Assembly (NCBI GenBank): GCA_947085045.1
Contig: CAMTUU010000002.1
Coordinates: 434,001 to 498,000 of the forward strand
Direction of reading: 5' to 3'
Length of the DNA stretch: 64,000 bases
Source: Pseudolysinimonas_A sp947085045
GTDB taxonomy: Bacteria; Actinomycetota; Actinomycetes; Actinomycetales; Microbacteriaceae
Positions within the stretch are counted from its first letter, which is position 1. Each line of letters begins with the position of its first letter. Below the pieces are notes generated by a model. That model had not been told where the DNA came from. It ran no database searches and saw only the letters and a list, made by a program, of their open reading frames with translations. This document shows positions 57,667-64,000 of the stretch, one piece after another. A program made the translations under genes and the position numbers.

Positions 57667-58353
57667 GTGAACGCCACCCGCAAGCTCCCTCTCGTCGCGT
57701 TCACCACGGTCGGCATCGCCGTGGTGGCGACGATCATCATCGCGGTCGTCGCCTCGATGATGAACCGGCCGACGGCCGCGCCGAGCCCGGCGGGTACCTC
57801 CGCTCCGTCGATCGCCGGCGCGCTCCCCGGAACGGCGTCCGACACCTGGGTGCTCGACCAGGCCGGGCCCGAAGCTCCCACCCTCGTGGAATTCCTCGAC
57901 TTCGAATGCGAGTACTGCGGGGCCGCCTACCCGTTCATCGAGCAGCTGCGGGCCGACTACGCGGGGCGCATCAACTTCGCGGTGCGCTACTTCCCGATTC
58001 CGAGCCACCGCAACTCGATGACCGCGGCGGTCGCCGTCGAGGCGGCCGCCCAGCAGGGGCGCATCGAGGACATGTACAAGCTCATGTACGACAGACAGGC
58101 CGACTGGGCCGAGCAGACGAGCTCGAAGGCCGACCTGTTCCGCAGCTATGCCGAGCAGCTCGGTCTCGACCTGGCCGCCTACGACGCCGCCGTAGCCGAC
58201 CCGGCGACGCAGGCCCGTGTACAGGCCGATCAGGATGGCGGTCGCGCGATGGGCGTGCAGGGAACCCCGACCTTCTTCCTCGATGGCCAGCAACTCGAGC
58301 TCGTCTCGTTCTCCGATCTGGTGCAGGCCGTCGATGACGCTCTCGCCCGCTGA
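57667..58353 (+). CDS. DsbA-family thiol oxidoreductase, membrane-anchored
   Basis: A 228-aa protein. An N-terminal transmembrane/signal segment (VAFTTVGIAVVATIIIAVVAS) precedes a thioredoxin-fold domain with active site Cys81-Glu-Tyr-Cys84 (FLDFECEYCGAAYPF) and cis-Pro loop GVQGTPTFFLDG. It probably forms or repairs disulfides in exported proteins, which fits the Cys-rich exported proteins nearby. The GTG start follows GAAGAGGAA. lspA overlaps its end by 20 bp. Confidence 0.93.
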   Translation: MNATRKLPLVAFTTVGIAVVATIIIAVVASMMNRPTAAPSPAGTSAPSIAGALPGTASDTWVLDQAGPEAPTLVEFLDFECEYCGAAYPFIEQLRADYAGRINFAVRYFPIPSHRNSMTAAVAVEAAAQQGRIEDMYKLMYDRQADWAEQTSSKADLFRSYAEQLGLDLAAYDAAVADPATQARVQADQDGGRAMGVQGTPTFFLDGQQLELVSFSDLVQAVDDALAR

Positions 58354-58882
58354 GCCGCGCGATGCCCGGCGGGGCTGGATCGTGCTCGCCGTGGTCGTCG
58401 CGACGATGGCTCTCACCGCCACCGTCGACCAAGTCACGAAGGCGCTCTCGCTCGCGCACCTGAGCCGGACGGAGCGCATTCCACTGCTGGGCGACTTCCT
58501 CGGTCTGCAGCTGGCCTTCAACCCCGGCACCGTGATGTCGTTCGGCTCCGGATCCACCTGGGTGTTCACGATCATCTCGACGCTGGCGAGCATCGGCATC
58601 CCGATCTACGCCTGGCGGAAGGTGCGTTCGCTCGGATTCGCCGTGGCCGCCGGACTGGTCGGCGGCGGCGCGGTCGGCAACCTCGCCGACCGGCTGTTCG
58701 CCGAACCCGGGTTCGGCGTCGGTTGGGTCACCGACATGCTCGCCTACGGCAACCTGTTCATCGGAAATCTCGCCGATGTTTTCATCGGCGTCGGCGCCGG
58801 CCTGTTCGTTCTGCTGCTCGTCGCTCGCGCGGTTCGCGAACGTCGCTCGGGCGTCGTCGCTCGCGAGGAGCCGTCGACGTAG
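58334..58882 (+). CDS. lspA: Lipoprotein signal peptidase (SPase II)
   Basis: A 182-aa, four-helix membrane aspartyl protease that removes signal peptides from prolipoproteins. Motifs are VDQVTKALSL, FNPGTVMSFGSGSTW, and the catalytic aspartates Asp119 (VGNLADR) and Asp148 (GNLADVF). Several lipoproteins in this window are expected substrates. The ATG at 58334 overlaps the dsbA-like gene. The last codons overlap, on the other strand, the end of a decayed CHAP-protein remnant. Confidence 0.94.
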   Translation: MTLSPAEPRDARRGWIVLAVVVATMALTATVDQVTKALSLAHLSRTERIPLLGDFLGLQLAFNPGTVMSFGSGSTWVFTIISTLASIGIPIYAWRKVRSLGFAVAAGLVGGGAVGNLADRLFAEPGFGVGWVTDMLAYGNLFIGNLADVFIGVGAGLFVLLLVARAVRERRSGVVAREEPST

Positions 58883-59018
58883 TACGCGCCGCTCGCCGGG
58901 AGCTCGGCCGGCCGTGGGGCGTCGTCGCCGAGTCCACGGAGCGGAGGCCAGCGAGGCGGCGACTGCTCTCGGATGGCGGCGGCGTAGAGCCTGCGGAGGC
59001 CGGCCGCACTCGTCGCGA
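58873..59018 (-). pseudogene. Remnant of a CHAP-domain protein paralogous to 61799-62776
   Basis: The minus strand reads TSAAGLRRLYAAAIREQ, then GLGDDAPRP, then ELPASGAYYV in one frame. These match three separated pieces of the intact CHAP protein (TNAADLRRMYAEAIRQQ, EMGDDYPFP, and the C-terminal IIPASGAYYLY). The catalytic CHAP region between the last two is missing. It is thus an internally deleted copy lying tail-to-tail with lspA. Confidence 0.6.
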
Positions 59019-59149
59019 CTTATCTCTCTGTTCAGCCGGAGATCTGCCGGTACGACGCGTTGTAGCTGTGGCTCGAGAGGCGTGATCCGGACCCTGACAT
59101 CGACCCCCCGGAGTTGGTCCCGGTGGACTGCCACGTGCCCGAGATCGTC

Positions 59150-59352
59150 CCGATCCAGAGCGTGACCTGCTGTCATACGTCGTGGCAGGAACGCAGATGT
59201 CCCGCGTCCTTGAGGTGTACCCGGCCCATCTCGATCTGCTGGCGCGGCCCCACGAACTCTACCGATACGCGAGCGACCACACCCGGCGGCGGCTCAACCA
59301 GGCGCATCTTCAAGCGCATCTATGGCGGGAATGATGAGGTTGTCGGCGAGAG
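59150..59352 (+). pseudogene. C-terminal remnant of a serine site-specific recombinase
   Basis: The plus strand reads HLDLLARPHELYRYASDHTRRRLNQA, then, after a one-base shift near 59305, IFKRIYGGNDEVVGE. Together this matches the region near the C-terminus of actinobacterial large serine recombinases (RRRLNQAFFxRIYxDxDEVVGxE). No resolvase domain is present. It sits between lspA and tRNA-Arg in a less GC-rich stretch, as expected for a degraded integrative element. Nothing else was identified in 59019-59400. Confidence 0.55.
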
Positions 59353-59409
59353 TGGGCAAAGGACGGGGAGCCGCACTCGGCACCCGAAGTGTCGATGAGT
59401 TCTCTAACG

Positions 59410-59443
59410 GAAAAGCAGGCCATCGGATCCGATGGCCTGCTTG
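59410..59443 (-). terminator. Intrinsic terminator downstream of tRNA-Arg
   Basis: A perfect 30-bp palindrome (arms AAGCAGGCCATCGGA / TCCGATGGCCTGCTT, 59414-59443) is followed on the minus strand by TTTT. It lies 67 bp downstream of the tRNA and is oriented to end its transcript. Confidence 0.8.
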
Positions 59444-59509
59444 CTGACCTCGTTCGGGCGCTAGGGGGCTCCCCCGTGGAAGGGGTTGGCGATTGCAGTA
59501 CGCCTCATC

Positions 59510-59584
59510 TGGTGCCCCTGGAGGGACTCGAACCCCCAACCCTTTCCTTAGGACGGAACTGCTCTTCCATTGAGCTACAGAGGC
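59510..59584 (-). tRNA. tRNA-Arg (anticodon CCT), CCA encoded
   Basis: A 75-nt minus-strand cloverleaf: acceptor GCCTCTG/CAGGGGC with encoded CCA, D-arm TAGCTC-AATGGAA-GAGCA, and anticodon loop GTCCTAA (CCT, reading AGG). The T-arm is GGGGG-TTCGAGT-CCCTC. The first anticodon-stem pair is a G-A mismatch and position 32 is G, both slightly atypical. tRNA-Arg genes are common integration targets; a recombinase remnant lies 160 bp away. Confidence 0.92.
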
Positions 59585-59769
59585 TGACCGCTCGATTCTA
59601 GGCGGGCATCCGCGAACAGGATCTTCGGGCTGGCCGTTGCGAAGGGGCACTTGCTCCGTCGCGAACGTCGAGCGCACCGGCCGAACGGCAGACGAGCCGT
59701 ACCAGGTCATCCGTCGGCTCCCCCGACTCACCGCGATGATGCGCGGGATACGCGTGGAGAGCATCCCGC

Positions 59770-61761
59770 TCAGCCGGATCCGCGGCTCAGCTCGGCCAGG
59801 ATCGCCTCCTCGAACACGGGGGCGAAGTAGCGGCTGAAGGTCTTTGTCAGGTGGTTGCCGTCGAGATAGGTCTGGACGTCACCGATGATCAGGGGACACA
59901 CGTCGCTGCAGAAGTAGGCCTGCAGATCCAGGTAGGTGGAGTCGGTGCCCTCCGCCGCGCCGCGCTCGGTCTCGACCACCTCCGGGTTGACCGCGTCGGC
60001 CACCGTGCTCGCGCAGGTGAGGGCATCCTGCACATGGGCGGAGAGGCAGTCCTGCGGATCGAAGTCACGATTCGGCACGTCGCCGACGAGGATCACCCGC
60101 GTCGACGGATCGAGCGCGTCGATCGTGCGGCTCAGTGCCGCCTGATAGTCGCCGAGTTCCAGGTACAGCTCCGCGTGGTTCGCGATCACCGCGACGTCCG
60201 GCGGGTCGGCGCGCAGCAGATCGATGACCCCCTGGCGCCACTGGTTGCAGGCGGGGTAGGGGCTGGTGTCGACGAGCACGTTCTCGACGTAGGCCGACGG
60301 GCAGCCCCGCTTGGTGTACCTGCTCATCTGGATCGTGCCGTCTTCCGCGAGCACCTCGAGAGCGGGGAGCCAGGATGCGGCGTGGGAGTCGCCGAACAGC
60401 GCCACGGTCGGGGCGTCGGGCGCGACACTGTACAGGCAGCCCGACGGGTCGACGTCGGCGTAATCGCGCACGCACTCGGGCCGGTCGGTTCCGGGGATGT
60501 CGCTCGAGCCGGCCCACAGGTCGGGCCTGAGGTTGTCGGGAACGAACGCCGTGCCCTCCGGGTTCGTGCTGAGCACGAACGCGGGCGCTGGGCGTCCCGC
60601 GTCGACGGGGAGACGCTGCACCACGATTGCGCTCGGCACGAGCACGACCGCGACGGCGAGACTGGCGGCGACACCGACGAGCACGGTGCGTCGCGGAGTC
60701 GCGGTCCATCTCCAGGTCCCCCGTCGTCCGGGCTCCTCGACGAAGCGCCACAGCAGCCAGGCGAGTGGCACGGCCACCGCCCCCAGCAGGAGCGTCGCCC
60801 ACAGCGGCAGCGGTTCACGCCAGCCGACCAGCACCTGGGGCACGACGATCAACGGCCAGTGCACGAGGTAGAGCGAGTACGAGATCTTGCCGATGAACTG
60901 CATCGGCGGCAGGGCGAGCAGGCCCGCCGGACCGAAGCGGGTCGCCCCGGTGCCGCCGAGGATCGCGGCGGCGGTGGCGACGACCGGCAGGGCGGCGTAC
61001 CACGACGGGTATTGCGTTCCGGGACCGTAGAGCAGCGCGGCGGCGACGATTCCGGCCAGCCCTGCCCAGGCGAGCGGAGCCTTCCACCATCGCCGCGCGG
61101 CGATCCCGGGCACCGCGACGACAGCGAGAGCGACCAGCGCACCGACGCCGAGCTCCCAGGCCCGCGTCGGAAGGAGGAAGAACGCCAGCGGCTGCCGCCA
61201 GTCGGACACGGCGACGCCGAGGGCGAAGGACACGACGGTGACGATCGCGACCGCCACGAGCAGTCCTCGTCGGGAACGTCCGAAGAACCTCCAGGCGAGC
61301 AGCAGCAGGAGCGGCCAGACGAGGTAGAACTGCTCCTCGACGCCGAGCGACCAGTAGTGCTGCACGACAGATGGATCCGTGCCCGCAAAGTAGTCGGTGC
61401 CGGAGACGGCGAAGAGGATGTTCGGCCCGTAGAGCGCCGCCGACGCGATCTCGACGAACGCCTTCGGCTTCATGAGCGGAGGGAACAGCAGGGCGACGAG
61501 CACGGCCGTCACCGCGAGCACGATCAGTGCCGCGGGCAGCAGCCGCCGGATGCGCCGGCTGTAGAAGTCGCGCAACCTCATCCGACCGGACTCGATCGAC
61601 TCGGCGAGGTGGGTCGTGATGAGGAACCCGGAGATCACGAAGAACACGTCGACGCCGACGAAGCCCCCACCGAAGAACGTCAACCCTGCGTGATTGACGA
61701 CAACCAACGCCACCGCGATCGCGCGAAGACCCTGGATGTCGGGTCGGAATTCTCGTCTCAC
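59770..61761 (-). CDS. OafA/YrhL-type acyltransferase with SGNH domain
   Basis: A 663-aa membrane O-acyltransferase. The N-terminal acyltransferase-3 domain has about 10 helices (FRPDIQGLRAIAVALVVVNHAG with the catalytic-type His, VDVFFVISGFLIT, YSLYLVHWPLIV). The C-terminal extracytoplasmic SGNH domain has VALFGDSHAASW and DGNHLT as Ser and Asp/His elements. It probably O-acetylates a cell-surface polysaccharide or peptidoglycan. GTG 61761 is chosen because the sequence from there is the family's N-terminus. Confidence 0.92.
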   Translation of the reverse strand: MRREFRPDIQGLRAIAVALVVVNHAGLTFFGGGFVGVDVFFVISGFLITTHLAESIESGRMRLRDFYSRRIRRLLPAALIVLAVTAVLVALLFPPLMKPKAFVEIASAALYGPNILFAVSGTDYFAGTDPSVVQHYWSLGVEEQFYLVWPLLLLLAWRFFGRSRRGLLVAVAIVTVVSFALGVAVSDWRQPLAFFLLPTRAWELGVGALVALAVVAVPGIAARRWWKAPLAWAGLAGIVAAALLYGPGTQYPSWYAALPVVATAAAILGGTGATRFGPAGLLALPPMQFIGKISYSLYLVHWPLIVVPQVLVGWREPLPLWATLLLGAVAVPLAWLLWRFVEEPGRRGTWRWTATPRRTVLVGVAASLAVAVVLVPSAIVVQRLPVDAGRPAPAFVLSTNPEGTAFVPDNLRPDLWAGSSDIPGTDRPECVRDYADVDPSGCLYSVAPDAPTVALFGDSHAASWLPALEVLAEDGTIQMSRYTKRGCPSAYVENVLVDTSPYPACNQWRQGVIDLLRADPPDVAVIANHAELYLELGDYQAALSRTIDALDPSTRVILVGDVPNRDFDPQDCLSAHVQDALTCASTVADAVNPEVVETERGAAEGTDSTYLDLQAYFCSDVCPLIIGDVQTYLDGNHLTKTFSRYFAPVFEEAILAELSRGSG

Positions 61762-61798
61762 AGGGCCCCAGGCTATCGCCGACTCACGCCGGGCCGGA

Positions 61799-62776
61799 TC
61801 ATCCAGGCGGGGCGTAAAGGTAGTACGCGCCACTCGCGGGGATGATCCGCTGGCCGTAGCCGTGGTCGACCCCGTAGTTGTACTCCTCGAGCGCGACGCT
61901 GCCATCAGCCATGACGCCGGACACGTAGGCGACGTGGTTCGCGCCGGGGAACCACGCGACCGAGCCGACCTCGGGGGTGGTGCCGGTCGGCCAGCCGCGG
62001 CGCTCCCACTCGCTCTTCCAGGCGCGACCGCTGCCCTGTGCGAGGTTCGACCACACCCACTTCCACGGAGCGCTCGTCACGCCGGCGTCGCGATTGAGCC
62101 GCCAGGCGACGAAGTCGACGCACTCCCGGTAGTAGTAGTTGAACGACGAGAGTCCGCCGCCCTGGTCTTCGATCACCTGGTCGGGGAACGGGTAGTCGTC
62201 GCCCATCTCCCGCGCGCCGGACGCGAGATAGGCAGCCAGGTTCTGCTGCCGGATGGCTTCGGCGTACATCCGGCGCAGGTCGGCCGCGTTCGTGGTCGAG
62301 TACGAGTCGCGGATGAACGCCGAGTCGTCGGTGCTCGCCGCGGCGATCTGCAACGCCTGGCCGTCGAGCGGCTCGGCGTTCTCGGCGAGGCCGTTCTGGT
62401 CCGCGAAGGCGGGGAGGGTGAGCGAGGCGAAGAGTCCGACGACGACCGCCATGACGCCGGCGCTGCTCAGTTTGTGGCGCAGGCTCGTCTTCGCGGGGCG
62501 TGCGAGGTCAGAGCGGACGGCGTCCCGGATGCGGGTGCGCCTCGCCTTGGGCCGCGACGCGGCAGCACGGAGCGCGGCGGCATCGGCGCGGTAGCCACCG
62601 GCCTGGCGCATCGCGCGGCGCGACGAGGGAGCGGCGGCCTCGGTCGCAGCGTCGGACGGCGCGGCGACGAGGCCGTTTCCGGGTACGGGCGACGGCTGAG
62701 TGAAGGTGGAGCGAGAATCCGCATCCAGTTCACCGAAGAGTCCCCTGAATGAATCGGGGGTCTCGCTATCCGTCAC
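61799..62776 (-). CDS. CHAP-domain cell-wall amidase/peptidase
   Basis: A 325-aa protein. About 100 residues of Arg/Ala-rich cytoplasmic sequence precede one transmembrane/signal segment (AGVMAVVVGLFASLTLPAFA, about 106-125). A CHAP domain follows with catalytic Cys219 (YRECVDFVAWRLN) and His281 (ANHVAYV). It probably cleaves peptidoglycan cross-links at the cell surface. The GTG start has CGGAGG upstream. A truncated paralogue lies at 58873-59018. A candidate MtrA-like site overlaps its promoter. Confidence 0.9.
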   Translation of the reverse strand: MTDSETPDSFRGLFGELDADSRSTFTQPSPVPGNGLVAAPSDAATEAAAPSSRRAMRQAGGYRADAAALRAAASRPKARRTRIRDAVRSDLARPAKTSLRHKLSSAGVMAVVVGLFASLTLPAFADQNGLAENAEPLDGQALQIAAASTDDSAFIRDSYSTTNAADLRRMYAEAIRQQNLAAYLASGAREMGDDYPFPDQVIEDQGGGLSSFNYYYRECVDFVAWRLNRDAGVTSAPWKWVWSNLAQGSGRAWKSEWERRGWPTGTTPEVGSVAWFPGANHVAYVSGVMADGSVALEEYNYGVDHGYGQRIIPASGAYYLYAPPG

Positions 62777-62808
62777 GTTGCAACAGCCTCCGGGTCAGCG
62801 ACCTTATG

Positions 62809-62867
62809 ACCTTACGCGAGACCGGCTGGGAAGTCACAGAGAGATAACGGCAGACCCGTGGTAACGG
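62809..62867 (-). promoter_or_regulatory. Promoter of the CHAP gene with MtrA-like sequences
   Basis: On the minus strand a -35 GTGACT (62837-62832), a 17-nt spacer and a -10 TAAGGT (62814-62809) precede the CHAP gene. On the plus strand GTCACAGAGAGATAACGG (62833-62850) and GGTAACGG (62860-62867) overlap and lie just upstream of the -35. These GTCACA/GTAAC elements resemble sites of MtrA, which controls cell-wall hydrolases in actinobacteria. The regulatory call is inference. Confidence 0.4.
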
Positions 62868-62872
62868 CCGAT

Positions 62873-63370
62873 TCAGGCGGCGGGGGCCAGGAATTCGTCC
62901 CACTGCGGCTCGGTGCGCTCGACGCCGCGCACGAGCCACGCGGTGCCGTGCGGAGCGCGGGGCACGGTGCGCAGCGACCAGCCCATCTCCTGCGGCGTGC
63001 GGTCGCCCTTGACGTTGTTGCACCGCAGACAGCACGCGACGAGGTTCTCCCACGAGTCGGCGCCGCCGCGCGAGCGAGGCATCACGTGGTCGATCGTCGT
63101 CGCGCCCGAGGCGCAGTACGCGCAGCGTTGCCCGTCGCGGCGCAACACACCGCGGCGCGAGACGGGCACGTTGCGACCCGACGGCACCTTCACGTAGCGA
63201 CGCAGGATGATGACGGACGGCCGGTCCCACTCCCCCGAGGTGCCGATGACCGGATGCTCGGAATCGCTCGCGATGACCGCCGCCTTGCCGCAGAGCACGA
63301 GCACGAGTGCTCGCTTGAAGGACACGACGGCAAGCGGCTCGTAGCCGGCATTGAGTACCAGAGTGCGCAA
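62873..63370 (-). CDS. HNH endonuclease
   Basis: A 165-aa protein of the widespread actinobacterial HNH group. The N-terminal RTLVLNAGYEPLAVVSFKRALVLVLCGKA is conserved. The HNH-zinc domain reads CAYC ... TIDHVMPRSRGG ... WENLVACCLRCNNVKGDRTP. The TTG at 63370 is chosen because AGGAGA lies 7 nt upstream and the family starts at this point; the ATG at 63400 would fall inside a hairpin. The biological role of this housekeeping-like HNH group is unknown. Confidence 0.88.
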   Translation of the reverse strand: MRTLVLNAGYEPLAVVSFKRALVLVLCGKAAVIASDSEHPVIGTSGEWDRPSVIILRRYVKVPSGRNVPVSRRGVLRRDGQRCAYCASGATTIDHVMPRSRGGADSWENLVACCLRCNNVKGDRTPQEMGWSLRTVPRAPHGTAWLVRGVERTEPQWDEFLAPAA

Positions 63371-63393
63371 GACGGGTTCTCCTCTCGAAGGCG

Positions 63394-63412
63394 CCTGCAC
63401 GGCTTGCAGGCA
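63394..63412 (-). promoter_or_regulatory. Hairpin in the HNH leader
   Basis: A perfect 7-bp stem GCCTGCA / TGCAGGC closes a 5-nt loop, 24 nt before the HNH TTG start and just before its Shine-Dalgarno. It lies downstream of the 33-codon ORF and its terminator, so it could be part of an attenuation system. Confidence 0.45.
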
Positions 63413-63454
63413 TTCGACATCCCCGCTCAGTCGCGGATCGGGAGGAGCAAACGA

Positions 63455-63482
63455 AAGGCGCCGTCGCGAACGACAGCGCCTT
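63455..63482 (-). terminator. Intrinsic terminator at the end of the 33-codon ORF
   Basis: On the minus strand AAGGCGC-x-GTCG / CGAC-x-GCGCCTT forms a stem with one mismatch and a 4-nt loop, followed by the T-rich TCGTTTG. It overlaps the TAA stop of the 33-codon ORF and lies upstream of the HNH gene. Confidence 0.7.
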
Positions 63483-63582
63483 ACTGAACCGGCACGTGAC
63501 AGTGCACGACCGGCCTGATGCTGCGCCGTATGGGGAACAGCGCGCGCGCATCCTTGGTGGGCATGCTGCTCGCGTACCGCAT
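63481..63582 (-). CDS. Small 33-aa protein or leader peptide
   Basis: An ATG-started frame with a correctly placed Shine-Dalgarno (AGGAG, 6-nt spacing) encodes RYASSMPTKDARALFPIRRS followed by IRPVVHCHVPVQ. It is basic, with a CxxPxQ-like end. Its stop lies inside an intrinsic terminator. The organisation (ORF plus terminator before another gene) fits either an independent small protein or an attenuator peptide for the HNH gene. I recognise no family. Confidence 0.55.
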   Translation of the reverse strand: MRYASSMPTKDARALFPIRRSIRPVVHCHVPVQ

Positions 63583-63746
63583 ACGACTCTCCTGGATCCT
63601 CGAGTGACGAGGGCTCCAGGCTAACCCCGCAACCGCGACCCCGTGGTTACGGCGCGGTAAAGCTTCCCGCACCCTGCAGCGCGGCCCCCGACCGGCTACG
63701 AGGTCGAAGGCGCCCGCCGACTCCACGCCTCGGCAGAGGAGAGGAG
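63583..63746. other. Intergenic region with no gene identified
   Basis: This stretch holds a GTAACC / GGTTAC-type sequence (around 63650) and presumably the promoter of the 33-codon ORF. No further coding frame, repeat or RNA could be supported. Confidence 0.5.
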
Positions 63747-64000
63747 TCAGCTCGCGACGTAGACGTGCGTCGCGACCTCGGCCGGCAGCTCGAGTCCGTC
63801 GCCGAAGCCCTCGACCTGCACGAGCACGTAGCCTCCGGCGGCCGCGATCGTCGCCTGCGCACCCGGCACGACGCCCGCGGCGCGCAGCTGCTCGAGTAGC
63901 TCAGGCTCGAACTGCACCGGCTCGCCGAGGCGCTTGATCTGCACCGCCGCCGAGCCGTCGAGGCCGCGGACCCGCTCGACGATGTTCACGACGCCCTCGA
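63747..64000 (-). CDS. C-terminal part of a DtxR-family metal-dependent regulator (runs off the right edge)
   Basis: The frame is open to the window edge and ends at 63747. It encodes an SH3/FeoA-like domain: VNIVERVRGLDGSAAVQIKRLGEPVQFEPELLEQLRAAGVVPGA and YVLVQVEGFGDGLELPAEVATHVYV. This pattern is typical of the C-terminal third of DtxR/IdeR/MntR-type regulators of actinobacteria. The DNA-binding and metal-binding domains lie beyond base 64000. A GTG at 63989 exists but is almost certainly internal. Confidence 0.75.
   Translation of the reverse strand, partial: EGVVNIVERVRGLDGSAAVQIKRLGEPVQFEPELLEQLRAAGVVPGAQATIAAAGGYVLVQVEGFGDGLELPAEVATHVYVAS

Overview
The window is GC-rich bacterial chromosome from an actinobacterium, most likely Microbacteriaceae (Micrococcales). 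The reasons are codon use, many GTG starts, an actinobacterial divisome gene (sepX/glpR), a CmtR-type metal sensor, and a very strong signal of leaderless transcription: a TANNNT -10 box sits 6-7 nt before the start codon of at least 18 genes. Most of the window is ordinary core genome, with scattered gene remnants.

Layout. 1-4.7 kb: tatD (partial), metG, a lipoprotein, rsmI and a protein mannosyltransferase. 4.85-8.66 kb: a large surface protein of Cys/Trp Ig-like repeats ending in a polytopic membrane domain. 8.7-17 kb: metY, a CoA-binding protein, two rhodaneses, a DUF3060 lipoprotein, a YyaL-type thioredoxin-fold protein, an MBL hydrolase, an aldo/keto reductase and a GNAT. 17-22.8 kb: an ArsR/SRPBCC pair, hrpA, a deazaflavin-type oxidoreductase and a racemase remnant. 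22.8-26.6 kb: the ribonucleotide reductase operon. 26.6-31.7 kb: an MFS transporter, an alpha/beta hydrolase, a small helical protein, a DUF4349 lipoprotein and a DEAD-box helicase with a long leader. 31.7-37.6 kb: two acetate-type symporter/DUF485 pairs flanking a LytS/LytTR two-component system. 37.6-40.1 kb: a flotillin remnant, glpK, a small gene and tRNA-Ala. 40.2-44 kb: sepX/glpR, rimJ, galU, 5-FTHF cyclo-ligase, an FmdB-type protein and mscL. 44-51.7 kb: a degenerate SF1 helicase, a coiled-coil membrane protein, MarR, a 2-hydroxyacid dehydrogenase and an ATP-grasp pair. 51.8-58.9 kb: metal handling (DyP peroxidase, PCuAC, CopC, a membrane protein; divergent cmtR and P1B ATPase), then a DsbA-like protein and lspA. 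58.9-59.6 kb: decayed sequence (CHAP and serine-recombinase remnants) beside tRNA-Arg. 59.8-64 kb: an OafA-type acyltransferase, a CHAP hydrolase, an HNH endonuclease, a 33-codon gene and the end of a DtxR-family regulator.

The most unusual locus is nrd. NrdB has the all-Glu ligand set and the Phe-for-Tyr substitution, with spacing identical to Chlamydia class Ic R2, so a Tyr-less (probably Mn/Fe) cofactor is predicted. The Cys-x-x-Cys redox tail expected at the C-terminus of NrdA is instead encoded by a separate 35-codon ORF. That ORF is wedged between nrdA and nrdB by GTGA and TAATG overlaps and has its own Shine-Dalgarno inside the last nrdA codons. The promoter region holds two NrdR-box-like sites and a perfect DnaA box.

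Other notable points are two divergent leaderless genes whose -10 boxes interlock in 17 bp, an ArsR palindrome covering its own start codon, a REP-like repeat in three copies, and four decayed gene remnants. No CRISPR array, rRNA, intact transposase or prophage was seen.
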